NCBI RefSeq assembly: GCF_047228935.1
Contig: NZ_JBFEGG010000004.1
Span: forward strand, 1-64,000
DNA length: 64,000 nt
Source of the DNA: Ornithinibacillus sp047228935
GTDB lineage: Bacteria > Bacillota > Bacilli > Bacillales > Amphibacillaceae
Reading direction: 5' to 3'
Positions 33,969 through 43,420 of this stretch are shown here, piece by piece. The notes under the pieces were generated by a model. That model was not told where the DNA came from. It ran no database searches and saw only the letters and a program-made list of their open reading frames with translations. The first letter of the stretch is position 1, and the number at the start of each line of letters is the position of its first letter. Made by a program: the position numbers and the translations under genes.

Positions 33969-34907
33969 GTGAATGTACTAGTTACTGGTGGAGCGGGATT
34001 TATCGGGAGATGGGTAGTAAAATGTCTTCTGGAGGATGGACATCAAATAACGGTGTTGGATAACCTAACCAACGGTAGAAAACAAAACCTAACAGAATTT
34101 GAGAAATTCCCGAATTACCAGGGATTAATTATTGGAGATATAAAAGATCGAACACTATTGGAAGATGTGTTTAAGCAATCATTTGACATTTGTTATCATT
34201 TAGCAGCAAGTATTAATGTTCAGGACAGTATCGATCATCCAAGGACAACTTTCGATAATGATGTGGTAGGTACTTTTCATTTATTAGAGTGCTGCCGAAA
34301 ACAAAAGGTTAAACTTATTTTCATGAGTACTTGTATGGTGTATGACCGTGCATTAGGGGGAGAAGGTATACAAGAAATAGATCCTATAAAGCCAGCTTCC
34401 CCTTATGCAGGCTCTAAATTGGCAGCTGAACAGTTAGTTCTATCATACTATTATGCGTATAATCTCCCAGTAACCATACTGCGGCCATTTAACACGTATG
34501 GACCATTTCAAAAGACCACAGGAGAAGGAGGAGTAGTCTCGATATTCATTAAGAAAAAGTTAGCTAATCAAGATTTACAAATATATGGAGATGGGAAGCA
34601 AACCAGGGATTTGTTGTATGTGGAAGACTGTGCACGATTTGTTGTAGAAGCTGGATACAATGAAAGTGTAGAGGGTGAAGTGATTCATGCGGGTCTTGGA
34701 AAAGATATTTCAATAGAAGAGTTAGCGAAACTGATAGAAAGTGATCATACGAAAATAAAATATGTTCCCCATATTCATCCGCAAAGCGAGATACCCAAAT
34801 TGTTATGCGACTATTCAAAGGCAAAGGATCTATTAGGCTGGGAGCCAACCTATACGCTGGAACAAGGAATAAAAAAAACAGAGGAATGGATTCGTTTGAA
34901 TTCCTAG
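33969..34907 (+). CDS. NAD-dependent nucleotide-sugar epimerase/dehydratase
   Basis: 312 aa, extended SDR. Begins MNVLVTGGAGFIGRWVVKCLL (NAD site), has DIKDRT, AASINVQDSIDHP, and the YxxxK pair in SPYAGSKLAAEQ, plus RPFNTYGPFQ. GTG 33969 is chosen for the GGGTG ribosome site six nt upstream (the frame opens at 33960). Similar to UDP-glucose 4-epimerase-like SpsK/GalE-type enzymes; likely supplies a second sugar for the surface glycan. Exact substrate unclear. Confidence 0.75.
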   Translation: MNVLVTGGAGFIGRWVVKCLLEDGHQITVLDNLTNGRKQNLTEFEKFPNYQGLIIGDIKDRTLLEDVFKQSFDICYHLAASINVQDSIDHPRTTFDNDVVGTFHLLECCRKQKVKLIFMSTCMVYDRALGGEGIQEIDPIKPASPYAGSKLAAEQLVLSYYYAYNLPVTILRPFNTYGPFQKTTGEGGVVSIFIKKKLANQDLQIYGDGKQTRDLLYVEDCARFVVEAGYNESVEGEVIHAGLGKDISIEELAKLIESDHTKIKYVPHIHPQSEIPKLLCDYSKAKDLLGWEPTYTLEQGIKKTEEWIRLNS

Positions 34908-34925
34908 AAGAAAAAGGTGTACTTG

Positions 34926-36125
34926 ATGGCAAAAGGTGAAAAATTAGCAATCTATGGTGGGAAACCAGTACGAGACATGTATTTACCTTATGGTAGTCAA
35001 TGGGTTGATGAATCAGATATGCAAGCAGTTATTCATGTTTTAAAAGGAGATTGGTTGACCACAGGTCCGCATATTACGGCTTTTGAAAGAAAGGTTGCGG
35101 GTTACGTTGGAACCAACTATGCGGTAGCATTTTCTAATGGAACAGCAGCTCTGCATGCTGCCTGTTTTGCAGCAGGAATTACTTCTGGTGATGAGGTGCT
35201 AACTACTCCTATAACATTCGCCGCAACAGCTAATTGTATTCTTTATTGCGGTGCAAAGCCAGTGTTTGTTGATATTGATCCAGAAACCTATTTAATATCC
35301 CCGGAACAACTAACCACAAAAATTAATCATAAGACGAAAGCTATTATTCCCGTAGACTATACTGGTAACCCGGTTGATTATCAAGAGATTATGAGAATTG
35401 CAAAAGGACATGGATTAGTTGTGATTGCAGATGCAGCTCATGCGCTTGGTGCTACCTATCATGGAGATAAGGTAGGATCTATTGCTGATATGACGATGTT
35501 TAGCTTCCACCCTGTTAAGCATATAACTACTGGAGAGGGTGGCATCATTACAACTAATGACAAATCTTATTATGAGAAACTAATCTTATTCCGTAGTCAT
35601 GGAATTACAAGAGATAAGCACTTATTAACGAATCATAATGAACCATGGTATTACGAGATGCATGAGCTTGGATATAATTATCGAATGACGGATATCCAAG
35701 CTGCACTAGGCATTAGTCAACTAGCTAAATTAGAAGATTTTCTACTAAAGCGAAAAGCAATTGCAACTACTTATACAGAAGCCTTCCAAACATTAAATCC
35801 AATAATTGTACCCAAAGTTCATGACGATAGAGAGTCTAGCTGGCATTTGTATGTGATAAGACTAGATTTGTCCAAACTACGCGATAACCGCCAAGCTATA
35901 TTTAAAGCATTAATTGAAGAGAATATTGGTGTGAATGTCCACTACATCCCTGTTTATTTCCATCCTTACTATCAAAAACTTGGATATCAAAAAGGACTTT
36001 GTCCTCACGCGGAAGCCATATATAAAACCATTATTACACTACCACTATTTCCAAAAATGAATCCGTCTGATGTGGAGGATGTCATTTCTGCTGTAAAAAA
36101 AGTCATTTCCTATTATGAGGTGTAA
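34926..36125 (+). CDS. pseC: PseC-like nucleotide-sugar aminotransferase (DegT/DnrJ/EryC1)
   Basis: 399-aa PLP enzyme that adds the 4-amino group to the keto-sugar made by PseB. Seen: GDWLTTGPHITAFERKVAGYVG, SNGTAALHAACFAAGI, DAAHALGATY and the PLP lysine in FSFHPVKHITTGEGG, followed by GYNYRMTDIQAALG, all standard for the DegT family; the opening PYGSQWVDESDMQAV is common in PseC. ATG 34926 has an AAGGTG site; the frame opens at 34917. Confidence 0.85.
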   Translation: MAKGEKLAIYGGKPVRDMYLPYGSQWVDESDMQAVIHVLKGDWLTTGPHITAFERKVAGYVGTNYAVAFSNGTAALHAACFAAGITSGDEVLTTPITFAATANCILYCGAKPVFVDIDPETYLISPEQLTTKINHKTKAIIPVDYTGNPVDYQEIMRIAKGHGLVVIADAAHALGATYHGDKVGSIADMTMFSFHPVKHITTGEGGIITTNDKSYYEKLILFRSHGITRDKHLLTNHNEPWYYEMHELGYNYRMTDIQAALGISQLAKLEDFLLKRKAIATTYTEAFQTLNPIIVPKVHDDRESSWHLYVIRLDLSKLRDNRQAIFKALIEENIGVNVHYIPVYFHPYYQKLGYQKGLCPHAEAIYKTIITLPLFPKMNPSDVEDVISAVKKVISYYEV

Positions 36126-36127
36126 CA

Positions 36128-36841
36128 ATGATTCTAGCGATCATTCAAGCTCGAATGGGTTCAACAAGATTGCCTGGTAAAGTATTAAAACCAATACTTG
36201 ATAAGCCTATCATTGACTATCAAGTGGAACGTGTGAAACAGTCAAAAGCTCTTGATCAAGTGATTATTGCAACAAGTAATAATGTAAAAGATGATGCTAT
36301 TATCTATTGGTGTGAAGCTAATTCAATTCCTTACTATCGTGGTGATGAAGCGGATGTTCTAGGGAGATACTATGAAGCTGCAAAGCAGTTCTCTGCTAGT
36401 ACAATAGTTAGACTAACCGGTGATTGTCCAATTATAGATTCGAATATAATAGATCGTGTCATAATAGATTATTTAAAAGAAGGCACTTCCTATTGTTCGA
36501 ATACGATTAAACGGTCTTTTCCGAGAGGTATGGACACGGAGGTGTTTTCAATGGATGCACTGGAAAGAGCCAATTTTGAAGCTGAATCACCATTAGATAG
36601 AGAGCATGTCACTCCATATATTCGAAATCACTTCTCAACTTTTAATGTCTTAAATAATACGGATTATAGTAATTATCGCTGGACGGTCGATACGAAAGAA
36701 GATTTTCAACTTATTAAGAAGATTATTACCGAGTTATATCCAAGTAATCCCCTTTTTACAATGGAAGATGCAGTCAAATTATTAGCAAATAATCCGGATT
36801 GGATGTTGATAAATAAAGATGTAAAACAAAAGGACGGATAG
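36128..36841 (+). CDS. spsF: CMP-nonulosonic acid synthetase-like (SpsF/PseF) nucleotidyltransferase
   Basis: 237 aa, GT-A-like nucleotidyltransferase. N-terminus AIIQARMGSTRLPGKVLKPI is the nucleotide-binding signature of the SpsF/cytidylyltransferase group, then VRLTGDCPIID and RWTVDTKEDFQLI. In B. subtilis spsF is in the spore polysaccharide operon; in pseudaminic acid pathways the equivalent PseF charges the sugar with CMP. Starts 2 nt after pseC. SpsF versus PseF naming is not resolvable from sequence alone. Confidence 0.8.
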   Translation: MILAIIQARMGSTRLPGKVLKPILDKPIIDYQVERVKQSKALDQVIIATSNNVKDDAIIYWCEANSIPYYRGDEADVLGRYYEAAKQFSASTIVRLTGDCPIIDSNIIDRVIIDYLKEGTSYCSNTIKRSFPRGMDTEVFSMDALERANFEAESPLDREHVTPYIRNHFSTFNVLNNTDYSNYRWTVDTKEDFQLIKKIITELYPSNPLFTMEDAVKLLANNPDWMLINKDVKQKDG

Positions 36842-36844
36842 TTA

Positions 36845-37933
36845 ATGCATATCGTATTTCGAGTGGATGCATCACGTCAATTAGGTACGGGTCATGTAAA
36901 GAGATGTCTAATATTAGCAAATGAATTACTTGAAAGAAGTGTAAAAGTAACCTTTATTAGTCGAAATTTACCCGGTAATATACTGGAAGAGATGAAAGAG
37001 TTCACCTCTTCCGTAATTGTTCTACCAAAATTAGACTCAAAGTTAAGTCAGTTAGACTGGTATAGGCGATATTGGGAGATAGATATAGCACAGTGTATAG
37101 AGAGAATGAAGGATATGGAAGAGATTGACTGGCTCGTAGTAGATCATTACGGGCTGGATTTTCATTGGGAGCAAAGGATGCGTCAACGGGTAAAGAAAAT
37201 AATGGTTATTGACGATTTAGCCAATCGAAATCATGATTGTGAGCTATTACTCGATCAGAACTTAGTAGCAAATATGGAAAACCGCTATGATGGACTATTA
37301 CCTAAGCGGGCGGTTCAATTATTAGGTCCTTCCTATCTATTACTAGATAAAGTATATCGGCATAGTCAAACTCCACCTCGCTCACATACTGTAAAAAGGA
37401 TACTTATCTCATTTGGAGGAAGCGATCCTACAGGTGAGACGAAGAAGGTTCTTCAGGCAATTACCATAGTAAGGAAAAAGGAAATTCTTTACGACGTTGT
37501 GATAGGGAGTTCCAATCCGGATAAACCTCTTATTCTAGAGCATTTTGGTCATCTCGACGGTATTAGGCTTTTCCCGCAAGTTCCTTCTTTAGCTCCTTTG
37601 ATGCTAAAGGCTGATTTAGCAATAGGGGCAGGTGGTGTTACGACTTGGGAGAGAATTGCTATGGATCTACCCTCCATCACGATTGAAACCGCTGATAATC
37701 AACGCGAAGTTCTTAACCATCTGCTACAGTCTGGTGTTATCTATCATTTAGGGAAAGGTGAAGAGGTAACAGTAAAGCAAATAGCTGTCGTATTGAATAA
37801 ACTATTAACCGACCCATCGATTGTTCAACGAATGATAGAGAGAATTAGTTTGTTTAAAGATGATTTTATGTTAACTACTGAGAATCCAGTAGTAAAACTT
37901 CTAGTAGGAGAAGAGGATGATGTCAGAAATTAG
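36845..37933 (+). CDS. pseG: PseG: UDP-2,4-diacetamido-2,4,6-trideoxy-L-altropyranose hydrolase
   Basis: 362 aa, GT-B fold hydrolase that removes UDP from the trideoxy-diacetamido sugar to give the substrate for PseI. Signature start IVFRVDASRQLGTGHVKRCLILANEL with the catalytic His in GTGHV (about residue 18), then VVDHYGLD, ISFGGSDPTGET and GAGGVTTWERIAMDLPSI. Related to SpsG of B. subtilis. Overlaps pseH by 17 nt. Confidence 0.88.
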   Translation: MHIVFRVDASRQLGTGHVKRCLILANELLERSVKVTFISRNLPGNILEEMKEFTSSVIVLPKLDSKLSQLDWYRRYWEIDIAQCIERMKDMEEIDWLVVDHYGLDFHWEQRMRQRVKKIMVIDDLANRNHDCELLLDQNLVANMENRYDGLLPKRAVQLLGPSYLLLDKVYRHSQTPPRSHTVKRILISFGGSDPTGETKKVLQAITIVRKKEILYDVVIGSSNPDKPLILEHFGHLDGIRLFPQVPSLAPLMLKADLAIGAGGVTTWERIAMDLPSITIETADNQREVLNHLLQSGVIYHLGKGEEVTVKQIAVVLNKLLTDPSIVQRMIERISLFKDDFMLTTENPVVKLLVGEEDDVRN

Positions 37934-38468
37934 AGATTATGAGCTACGAGTCATAAAGGAAGATGATCTAAAACAAGTGTTAGAGTGGCGGAATTCCCCC
38001 AGGGTAAAAAATGTAATGTATTCCAATCATCATATTACATGGGCGGATCACCTTCGCTGGTTTCAAAGTATTAAAGAAACCGCAGATAAAGAGGTATATG
38101 TATTAACTTATAAAGGGAAACCAATTGGTGTAGTAAGCTTACAAGAAATAAGTAAAGAACATAATCGCTGCGAATGGGGACTTTATATAGGAGATGAGAA
38201 AGCACCGAAAGGATCAGGTACTGTAATGGGTATACTTGCTTTAAATAAAGCCTTTCATGAGATGGATTTGCATAAAGTCTGTGCACAGGTTTTATTAACT
38301 AATGAGGTTAGTTTCAAGTTCCATAAAAAGTTAGGCTTTGAATATGAAGGAAGATTAGTTGATCATATTAAGAAGGAAAATAACTATATTGATGTGTTGC
38401 AATTGGCATTATTTCAATCAAAATGGAAAGAGATTAGGTATAGATTAATGTACAAAAAGGAGGGATGA
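37917..38468 (+). CDS. pseH: PseH: UDP-sugar N-acetyltransferase (GNAT)
   Basis: 183-aa GNAT acetyltransferase with the RimJ/RimL-type layout: YELRVIKEDDLKQVLEWRNSPRVKNVMYSNHHITW, then APKGSGTVMGILALNKAFHEM (acetyl-CoA loop region) and VCAQVLLTNEVSFKFHKKLGFEYEG. Between pseG and pseI it is best read as the PseH that N-acetylates the 4-amino group of the L-altrosamine intermediate. Two adjacent ATGs (37917, 37920) follow GGAG; either could be used. Confidence 0.83.
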   Translation: MMSEIRDYELRVIKEDDLKQVLEWRNSPRVKNVMYSNHHITWADHLRWFQSIKETADKEVYVLTYKGKPIGVVSLQEISKEHNRCEWGLYIGDEKAPKGSGTVMGILALNKAFHEMDLHKVCAQVLLTNEVSFKFHKKLGFEYEGRLVDHIKKENNYIDVLQLALFQSKWKEIRYRLMYKKEG

Positions 38469-38469
38469 T

Positions 38470-39519
38470 ATGAGTCCAATAAAGCTTGGGAATCATTTGG
38501 TTGGTAAAGGGTATCCACCTTTTATTGTGGCGGAAATTTCCGGTAATCATAATCAATCTATTGATAGAGCAATTCAAATCGTTGAGGAAGCAGCAAAAGC
38601 AGGTGCACATGCTATTAAACTACAAACCTATACCCCTGATACTATGACATTAGATCTAAATGAAAAGGACTTTAAAATAAGTGACGAAGCAAGTATATGG
38701 GATAACAAATCGTTGTATAATCTGTATCAAGAAGCTTACACACCTTGGGAATGGCATGAAGCTATATTTAATCGGTGTAAGGAGTTAGGCATCTTAGCCT
38801 TCAGCACCCCTTTTGACAACTCCGCAGTCGATTTTCTTGAATCGCTTGATGTACCTTGTTATAAAATTGCTTCCTTCGAATGTACCGATTTACCGTTAAT
38901 AAGAAGGGTAGCTGAAACCAAAAAACCAATGGTTATTTCAACAGGGATGTGTACATCAGCAGAAATATTTGAAGCAGTCAACGCGGCTAAAGATGCGGGG
39001 TGTGAGGATATTATTCTATTAAAATGCACCAGTACCTATCCGGCCTCACCTATTCATACAAATATAAAAACAATTCCTCATATGAAAGAGTTATTTCAAT
39101 GCCAGGTAGGACTATCAGATCATACGATGGGAGTTGGAGTAGCTGTTGCAAGTGTTGCCTTAGGTGCTGTACTTATTGAAAAGCATCTTACCTTATCAAG
39201 GGAAGACGGTGGTGTAGATGCAAGCTTCTCCATGGAACCAGATGAGCTAAAGGTACTAGTGTCTGAGACTAAAAAGGCATGGGAATCTCTCGGAAAGGTT
39301 CATTATGGCCCAACAGATGTGGAGCAAGCATCTTTGAAATTCCGTAGATCCTTATATGTTGTGGAGGATTTAAAAGAAGGGGATCTATTAACAGAACAAA
39401 ATTTAAAGGCAATCCGACCGGGCCATGGTTTATCTCCTAAATATTTTCCGATTTTATTAGGAAAGCGAGTGAATCGCGATATTAAAAAAGGTTCTCCTGT
39501 GACATGGGAGATATTTTAA
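38470..39519 (+). CDS. pseI: PseI: pseudaminic acid synthase (NeuB family)
   Basis: 349 aa. Condenses phosphoenolpyruvate with the free 6-deoxy-diacetamido hexose to form the nonulosonic acid. NeuB-type TIM barrel motifs PFIVAEISGNHNQSIDRA, AIKLQTYTPDTMTLD, FSTPFDNSAVDFLE, and a C-terminal SAF antifreeze-like domain (about residues 290-349: RRSLYVVEDLKEGDLL..., KRVNRDIKKGSPV). The TYTPDTMT motif and DEKDF-like following region favour PseI over NeuB/LegI. Last gene of the operon. RBS AAGGAGG. Confidence 0.88.
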   Translation: MSPIKLGNHLVGKGYPPFIVAEISGNHNQSIDRAIQIVEEAAKAGAHAIKLQTYTPDTMTLDLNEKDFKISDEASIWDNKSLYNLYQEAYTPWEWHEAIFNRCKELGILAFSTPFDNSAVDFLESLDVPCYKIASFECTDLPLIRRVAETKKPMVISTGMCTSAEIFEAVNAAKDAGCEDIILLKCTSTYPASPIHTNIKTIPHMKELFQCQVGLSDHTMGVGVAVASVALGAVLIEKHLTLSREDGGVDASFSMEPDELKVLVSETKKAWESLGKVHYGPTDVEQASLKFRRSLYVVEDLKEGDLLTEQNLKAIRPGHGLSPKYFPILLGKRVNRDIKKGSPVTWEIF

Positions 39520-39527
39520 AAGCTTCT

Positions 39528-39581
39528 AAAAAAAGCTGGTTAGTATTTATAGTCGAGAGAAAAGAAAGGATACTAACCAGC
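39528..39581 (-). terminator. terminator between pseI and the peptide-binding gene
   Basis: GCTGGTTAGTAT (39535-39546) pairs with ATACTAACCAGC (39570-39581), 23-nt loop. The A run at 39528-39534 gives a U tract on the minus strand, so it mainly serves the converging lipoprotein gene. Confidence 0.85.
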
Positions 39582-39611
39582 AACATAAAATAAAACGATA
39601 TTTAAAAATGT

Positions 39612-41396
39612 TTATTTCATTTCTGAAACCCACCATAGATGGGTATTGTTATACATAGAAAATGGCAATGGTTGCACACCCTGCAATCTATTGTTGTAAG
39701 CCCAAAGGCTATTTTGTGCATAAAGAATAAAGGCAGGTAAGTCTTCAGAGTATAGTTTTTGCCACTTACGATACATATCTGCACGGTACTCTTGTTTAAA
39801 AGCCTCTGGTGTTTGGCGTGCTTGGTCTAATAATTCATCAGATTCCGGATTATTCCAACGTGAAAAATTATACGAAGCTGTAGTTTCCCACAGACTAGAT
39901 GGATCTGGGTCTGTACTAGGTAAATTCCAACCTAACAAATGCAAATCTAAATTGTTGTTATCGTTCGTTAATTCTTGTATTAACGTAAACATTTCTTTAG
40001 GCTCTCGAAGCTTAACCTTAATTCCGATTTCTTCTAGCATTTCCACTATTAATGGAGCGGTTTTTTCGCGAATTTTATTTCCAGTTGGATAATCGAAATT
40101 TAGTACCCAATTGTCTCCATCTGGGTCTTCACGAAATCCATCATCATCTATATCGACATACCCTAATCCTTCTAATATATCTTTTGCTTTTTCTGGGGCA
40201 AATGGGTAAGATTCTGTCACACTATCATCAAATGCCCAGAATTGTTTGGCAATCGGTGAGTTAAGTATTTCCCCGTGACCGTTTAATATTTCTTTAATTA
40301 GTTTCTCACGGTTAATACCATAAGCAATTGCCTGACGTACTTTAGGGTCAGATAATTTCTTGTTAGGCTGCCAGTTATCAGGATTAAGAACTCCATTTTC
40401 CACATCTTCTTTTGTTTGATGATGAAGCTTAAAACCTAGTAGTTGATAACCGAAATCGGGTTGTTCAATAATACTCATGTTTTCTAACTTTGTAACGGAT
40501 TCATAATCATCTGGAGTAATGCCATCAGGATCACCGATAAAATCGATCTCGCCATTCTCTAATAAAGATGTTATTACTGGTTTGGCAACGACTTTCCAGA
40601 TAATTTGTTCAAGGTATGGTGTGCCTTGCCAGTAGTCATCATGGCGCTCTAAAGTATATTCCTCACCTTCCACCATACGTACAAATTTAAATGGTCCAGT
40701 ACCGATTACCTTTTCTGGATATATGGATGCTTCTGCACTAGGCATATCAGGTATTGGTATATCTTTAAATATGTGTTCAGGAATAATAGGAAAACTTGCG
40801 AAATATAGTGGATTTATGTTCGGCTCTGCGAATGTAAACGTTACGGTATAGTCATCTTCTGCGATAACTCCTTGAAACTCATCAGTTTCCCCATTAACAT
40901 AATCTTCATAACCAAGTAGAGGTTTAACAAAAGCAGTTCGAATCCCACCAGCGTTTATGTAATCGGGATCAGCGATTGCTTGATACGTAAATACTACATC
41001 ATTTGCTGTAAATTCTTCTCCATCATGCCACTTTACCCCTTCTTGAAGATGAAGGGTCAGTTTGGTTTGCTCCTCGTTTAGATCCCAACTCTTGGCAAGC
41101 TTTGGGACATATTCCATGCTTTTGTTTTGACTTACTAGACTTTCGTGAGTAAATGATAAGATATTTGCTTCATATGGATCGTCTTGAAAAATAGGATTGA
41201 ACATTCCAGCAGGTGCTGAGTATAGCGCACCGGTAATCGAACCTCCTGGTATTGGCTCTTTTGGTATATTATTTTCTTCTTGAGCATCTTCACCTTCTGA
41301 TGATTCGTTTGCTTTTTTATCATCACATGCAACAAGTAGGACAGAAAGGAATAAAAGGATAACATATACAAAGATATAACGTTTCTGTATGAACAA
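39612..41396 (-). CDS. oligopeptide ABC transporter substrate-binding lipoprotein (family 5)
   Basis: 594-aa solute-binding protein. N-terminal signal ends in lipobox LLVAC (lipidated Cys24) and an acidic linker. Family 5 motifs: KLAKSWDLNEEQTKLTLHLQEGVKWHDGEEFTANDVVFTYQAI and VRQAIAYGINREKLIKE, then the C-terminal DLHLLGWNLPSTDPDPSSLW. Similar to OppA/AppA. Stands alone without permease or ATPase genes nearby, so it must work with transporter subunits encoded elsewhere. RBS AAAGGAGG. Confidence 0.88.
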   Translation of the reverse strand: MFIQKRYIFVYVILLFLSVLLVACDDKKANESSEGEDAQEENNIPKEPIPGGSITGALYSAPAGMFNPIFQDDPYEANILSFTHESLVSQNKSMEYVPKLAKSWDLNEEQTKLTLHLQEGVKWHDGEEFTANDVVFTYQAIADPDYINAGGIRTAFVKPLLGYEDYVNGETDEFQGVIAEDDYTVTFTFAEPNINPLYFASFPIIPEHIFKDIPIPDMPSAEASIYPEKVIGTGPFKFVRMVEGEEYTLERHDDYWQGTPYLEQIIWKVVAKPVITSLLENGEIDFIGDPDGITPDDYESVTKLENMSIIEQPDFGYQLLGFKLHHQTKEDVENGVLNPDNWQPNKKLSDPKVRQAIAYGINREKLIKEILNGHGEILNSPIAKQFWAFDDSVTESYPFAPEKAKDILEGLGYVDIDDDGFREDPDGDNWVLNFDYPTGNKIREKTAPLIVEMLEEIGIKVKLREPKEMFTLIQELTNDNNNLDLHLLGWNLPSTDPDPSSLWETTASYNFSRWNNPESDELLDQARQTPEAFKQEYRADMYRKWQKLYSEDLPAFILYAQNSLWAYNNRLQGVQPLPFSMYNNTHLWWVSEMK

Positions 41397-41639
41397 CTGA
41401 TTTCCTCCTTTTTAGTGCTGATAAAAAATTAAAAGTATAATCCAAACTTTTGGTAATAACGGATACTATTTTTTGGACAGTACATTCGTAACATATTATG
41501 AAAGGTTGTTTTGTTTTATTACTTTTCAAAAGGTGGGGTTTAACTAAAGCAAGCTCGATATTGCTTCGAATGCTCGAAATTTTATATTATTCATTTTGGT
41601 GATACACTAGTAGAAACAATTAAATTCGAGGTGTAAAAC

Positions 41640-43169
41640 ATGGATTTACGTACCTATATAACTTTAGATGCAACGGAAATGGCAGATTTAGTTCGTAAAA
41701 AAGAAGTAACCGCAAAAGAGCTTGTCAAGCTAAGCTACGAGCAGTTAGAAAAGGTTAATCCCGTACTGAATGCAGTTATTCATGACCGGAAGGAAAAGGC
41801 ACTTCAAGAAGTGGAGAATATTAATATAAAAGGCTCGGGGTTCCATGGGGTTCCATTTTTATTAAAAAATATATCGCAAAGGTTAAAGGGAGAGCCGATT
41901 ACTTCAGGTTCGCGACTTTTGCGTTCTAATTTCGCTAAAGAAAATTCGAACTTAGTGGACAAGCTTCAGCAATCAGGATTTATCTTCTTAGGACATACAA
42001 ATACACCGGAATTTGGTCTGAAAAATATATCCGAACCAGTATTGTATGGTCCGTCAAGAAACCCTTGGAATATAGAGCATTCTCCTGGAGGATCTAGTGG
42101 TGGGACGGCTGCTGCGATTGCTGCGGGGATTGTCCCAATGGCTGGTGCTAGTGATGGTGGAGGATCGATACGTATCCCTGCATCGTTTTCCGGTTTATTT
42201 GGGTTAAAGCCAACAAGGGGACGTACTCCAGTTGGGCCTGGTGCCGGTCGACAGTGGCAAGGGGCATCGATTGACTTTGCTTTATCTAGAACAGTAAGAG
42301 ATAGTGCTTCATTACTTGATATTCTACAGATTGTTCAACCTGAGGCTGCTTTTCAAACACCACTTTTCCCAGGTAGCTTCCATGATGAGATGACAAAGCC
42401 TTTTGAAAAGCCGTTACGAATTGCTTTTTCCACTAACTCACCTGTTGGTACACCAGTATCAGAGGATGCGAAAATAGCAGTAAAGCAAGTAGTTTCATGG
42501 CTTGAGAGTGAAGGTCATATTGTAGAAGAAAAGGAAAATGGTGTAGACGGTATTCAGTTAATGCGGAATTATTATTTAATGAATAGTGGAGAGATGGCTT
42601 CGTTAGTCCAAGAGCTGGAAGCGGCATTTGGAAGGGAGCTTACGGCTGATGATATGGAGGTTGAATCTTGGCTATTAAGTGTTGCTGGGAAGTCTGTTAC
42701 AGCTGCAGTATTTTCTGAGAGTCTTTCCTCTTGGGATGTTGCTGCAGCACAAATGGCTAAACTTCATAGTGAGTATGATTTCTTTATTACTCCAGCTACC
42801 GCTTATACGGCTCCAAAGGTGGGGGAACTTACCCACTCAGAAGAAAAACAAGCGGAACTTAGAGAGCGTATTATGAAACTTGATAAAACAGGTCAGCAGG
42901 AGCTCATATATGAAATGTTCCTACCAAGTTTAACGTATACACCATTTACCCAACTGGCTAACTTAACCGGTCAACCAGCGATATCTGTTCCTGTTTATTT
43001 ATCAGATCAAGGCTTACCACTGGGTGTACAAGTGATGGCAACAAAAGGTGAAGAACATCGTCTTTTACAGTTAGCATATCAACTAGAACAGACATCACTC
43101 TGGATAGACATTTTCAAAAATCCTTTCTTGAAAGAAATAAGTGAAAAAGGCAAATTGCCACGTATATAA
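41640..43169 (+). CDS. amidase (amidase signature family)
   Basis: 509 aa. Catalytic Ser-cisSer-Lys triad is visible: Lys76 in PFLLKN, cis-Ser153 in SPGGSSGGTA and nucleophile Ser176 in DGGGSIRIPAS. Resembles GatA-like free amidases, but no gatB or gatC neighbours are present, so it is a stand-alone amidohydrolase; the physiological amide is unknown. Preceded by CGAGGTG. Divergent from the peptide-binding protein. Confidence 0.88.
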   Translation: MDLRTYITLDATEMADLVRKKEVTAKELVKLSYEQLEKVNPVLNAVIHDRKEKALQEVENINIKGSGFHGVPFLLKNISQRLKGEPITSGSRLLRSNFAKENSNLVDKLQQSGFIFLGHTNTPEFGLKNISEPVLYGPSRNPWNIEHSPGGSSGGTAAAIAAGIVPMAGASDGGGSIRIPASFSGLFGLKPTRGRTPVGPGAGRQWQGASIDFALSRTVRDSASLLDILQIVQPEAAFQTPLFPGSFHDEMTKPFEKPLRIAFSTNSPVGTPVSEDAKIAVKQVVSWLESEGHIVEEKENGVDGIQLMRNYYLMNSGEMASLVQELEAAFGRELTADDMEVESWLLSVAGKSVTAAVFSESLSSWDVAAAQMAKLHSEYDFFITPATAYTAPKVGELTHSEEKQAELRERIMKLDKTGQQELIYEMFLPSLTYTPFTQLANLTGQPAISVPVYLSDQGLPLGVQVMATKGEEHRLLQLAYQLEQTSLWIDIFKNPFLKEISEKGKLPRI

Positions 43170-43173
43170 AAAT

Positions 43174-43216
43174 AAGGACGGGTCTTTAAGAATAAAAGGA
43201 TCTGTCCTTTTATATT
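43174..43216 (+). terminator. terminator of the amidase gene
   Basis: AAGGACGGGTC pairs with GATCTGTCCTT (43174-43184 and 43200-43210) with G-U wobbles and a tail of TTTTATAT. The paired arms also read imperfectly on the other strand. Confidence 0.75.
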
Positions 43217-43353
43217 TCAATCTTATTACTTTCCACAAATCAGGTTTGAAACAAGTTTTCCACGGTGTATATAGGTAGAGTGCCATATTATTTACTCAAA
43301 TATTAATAGTTTATAAATGATATTTTTTGAAAATAATGTATATTAAGTAACCT

Positions 43354-43382
43354 TTTACTAACGAACTAATTTTTAGTATAGT
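43354..43382 (+). promoter_or_regulatory. promoter of the moxR operon
   Basis: TTTACT (43354-43359), 17-nt spacer, TATAGT (43377-43382), 38 nt before the moxR start. Confidence 0.6.
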
Positions 43383-43420
43383 TAAAGGGTACAGTATTTT
43401 ATGCAGAGGGGCGTTAGTAG

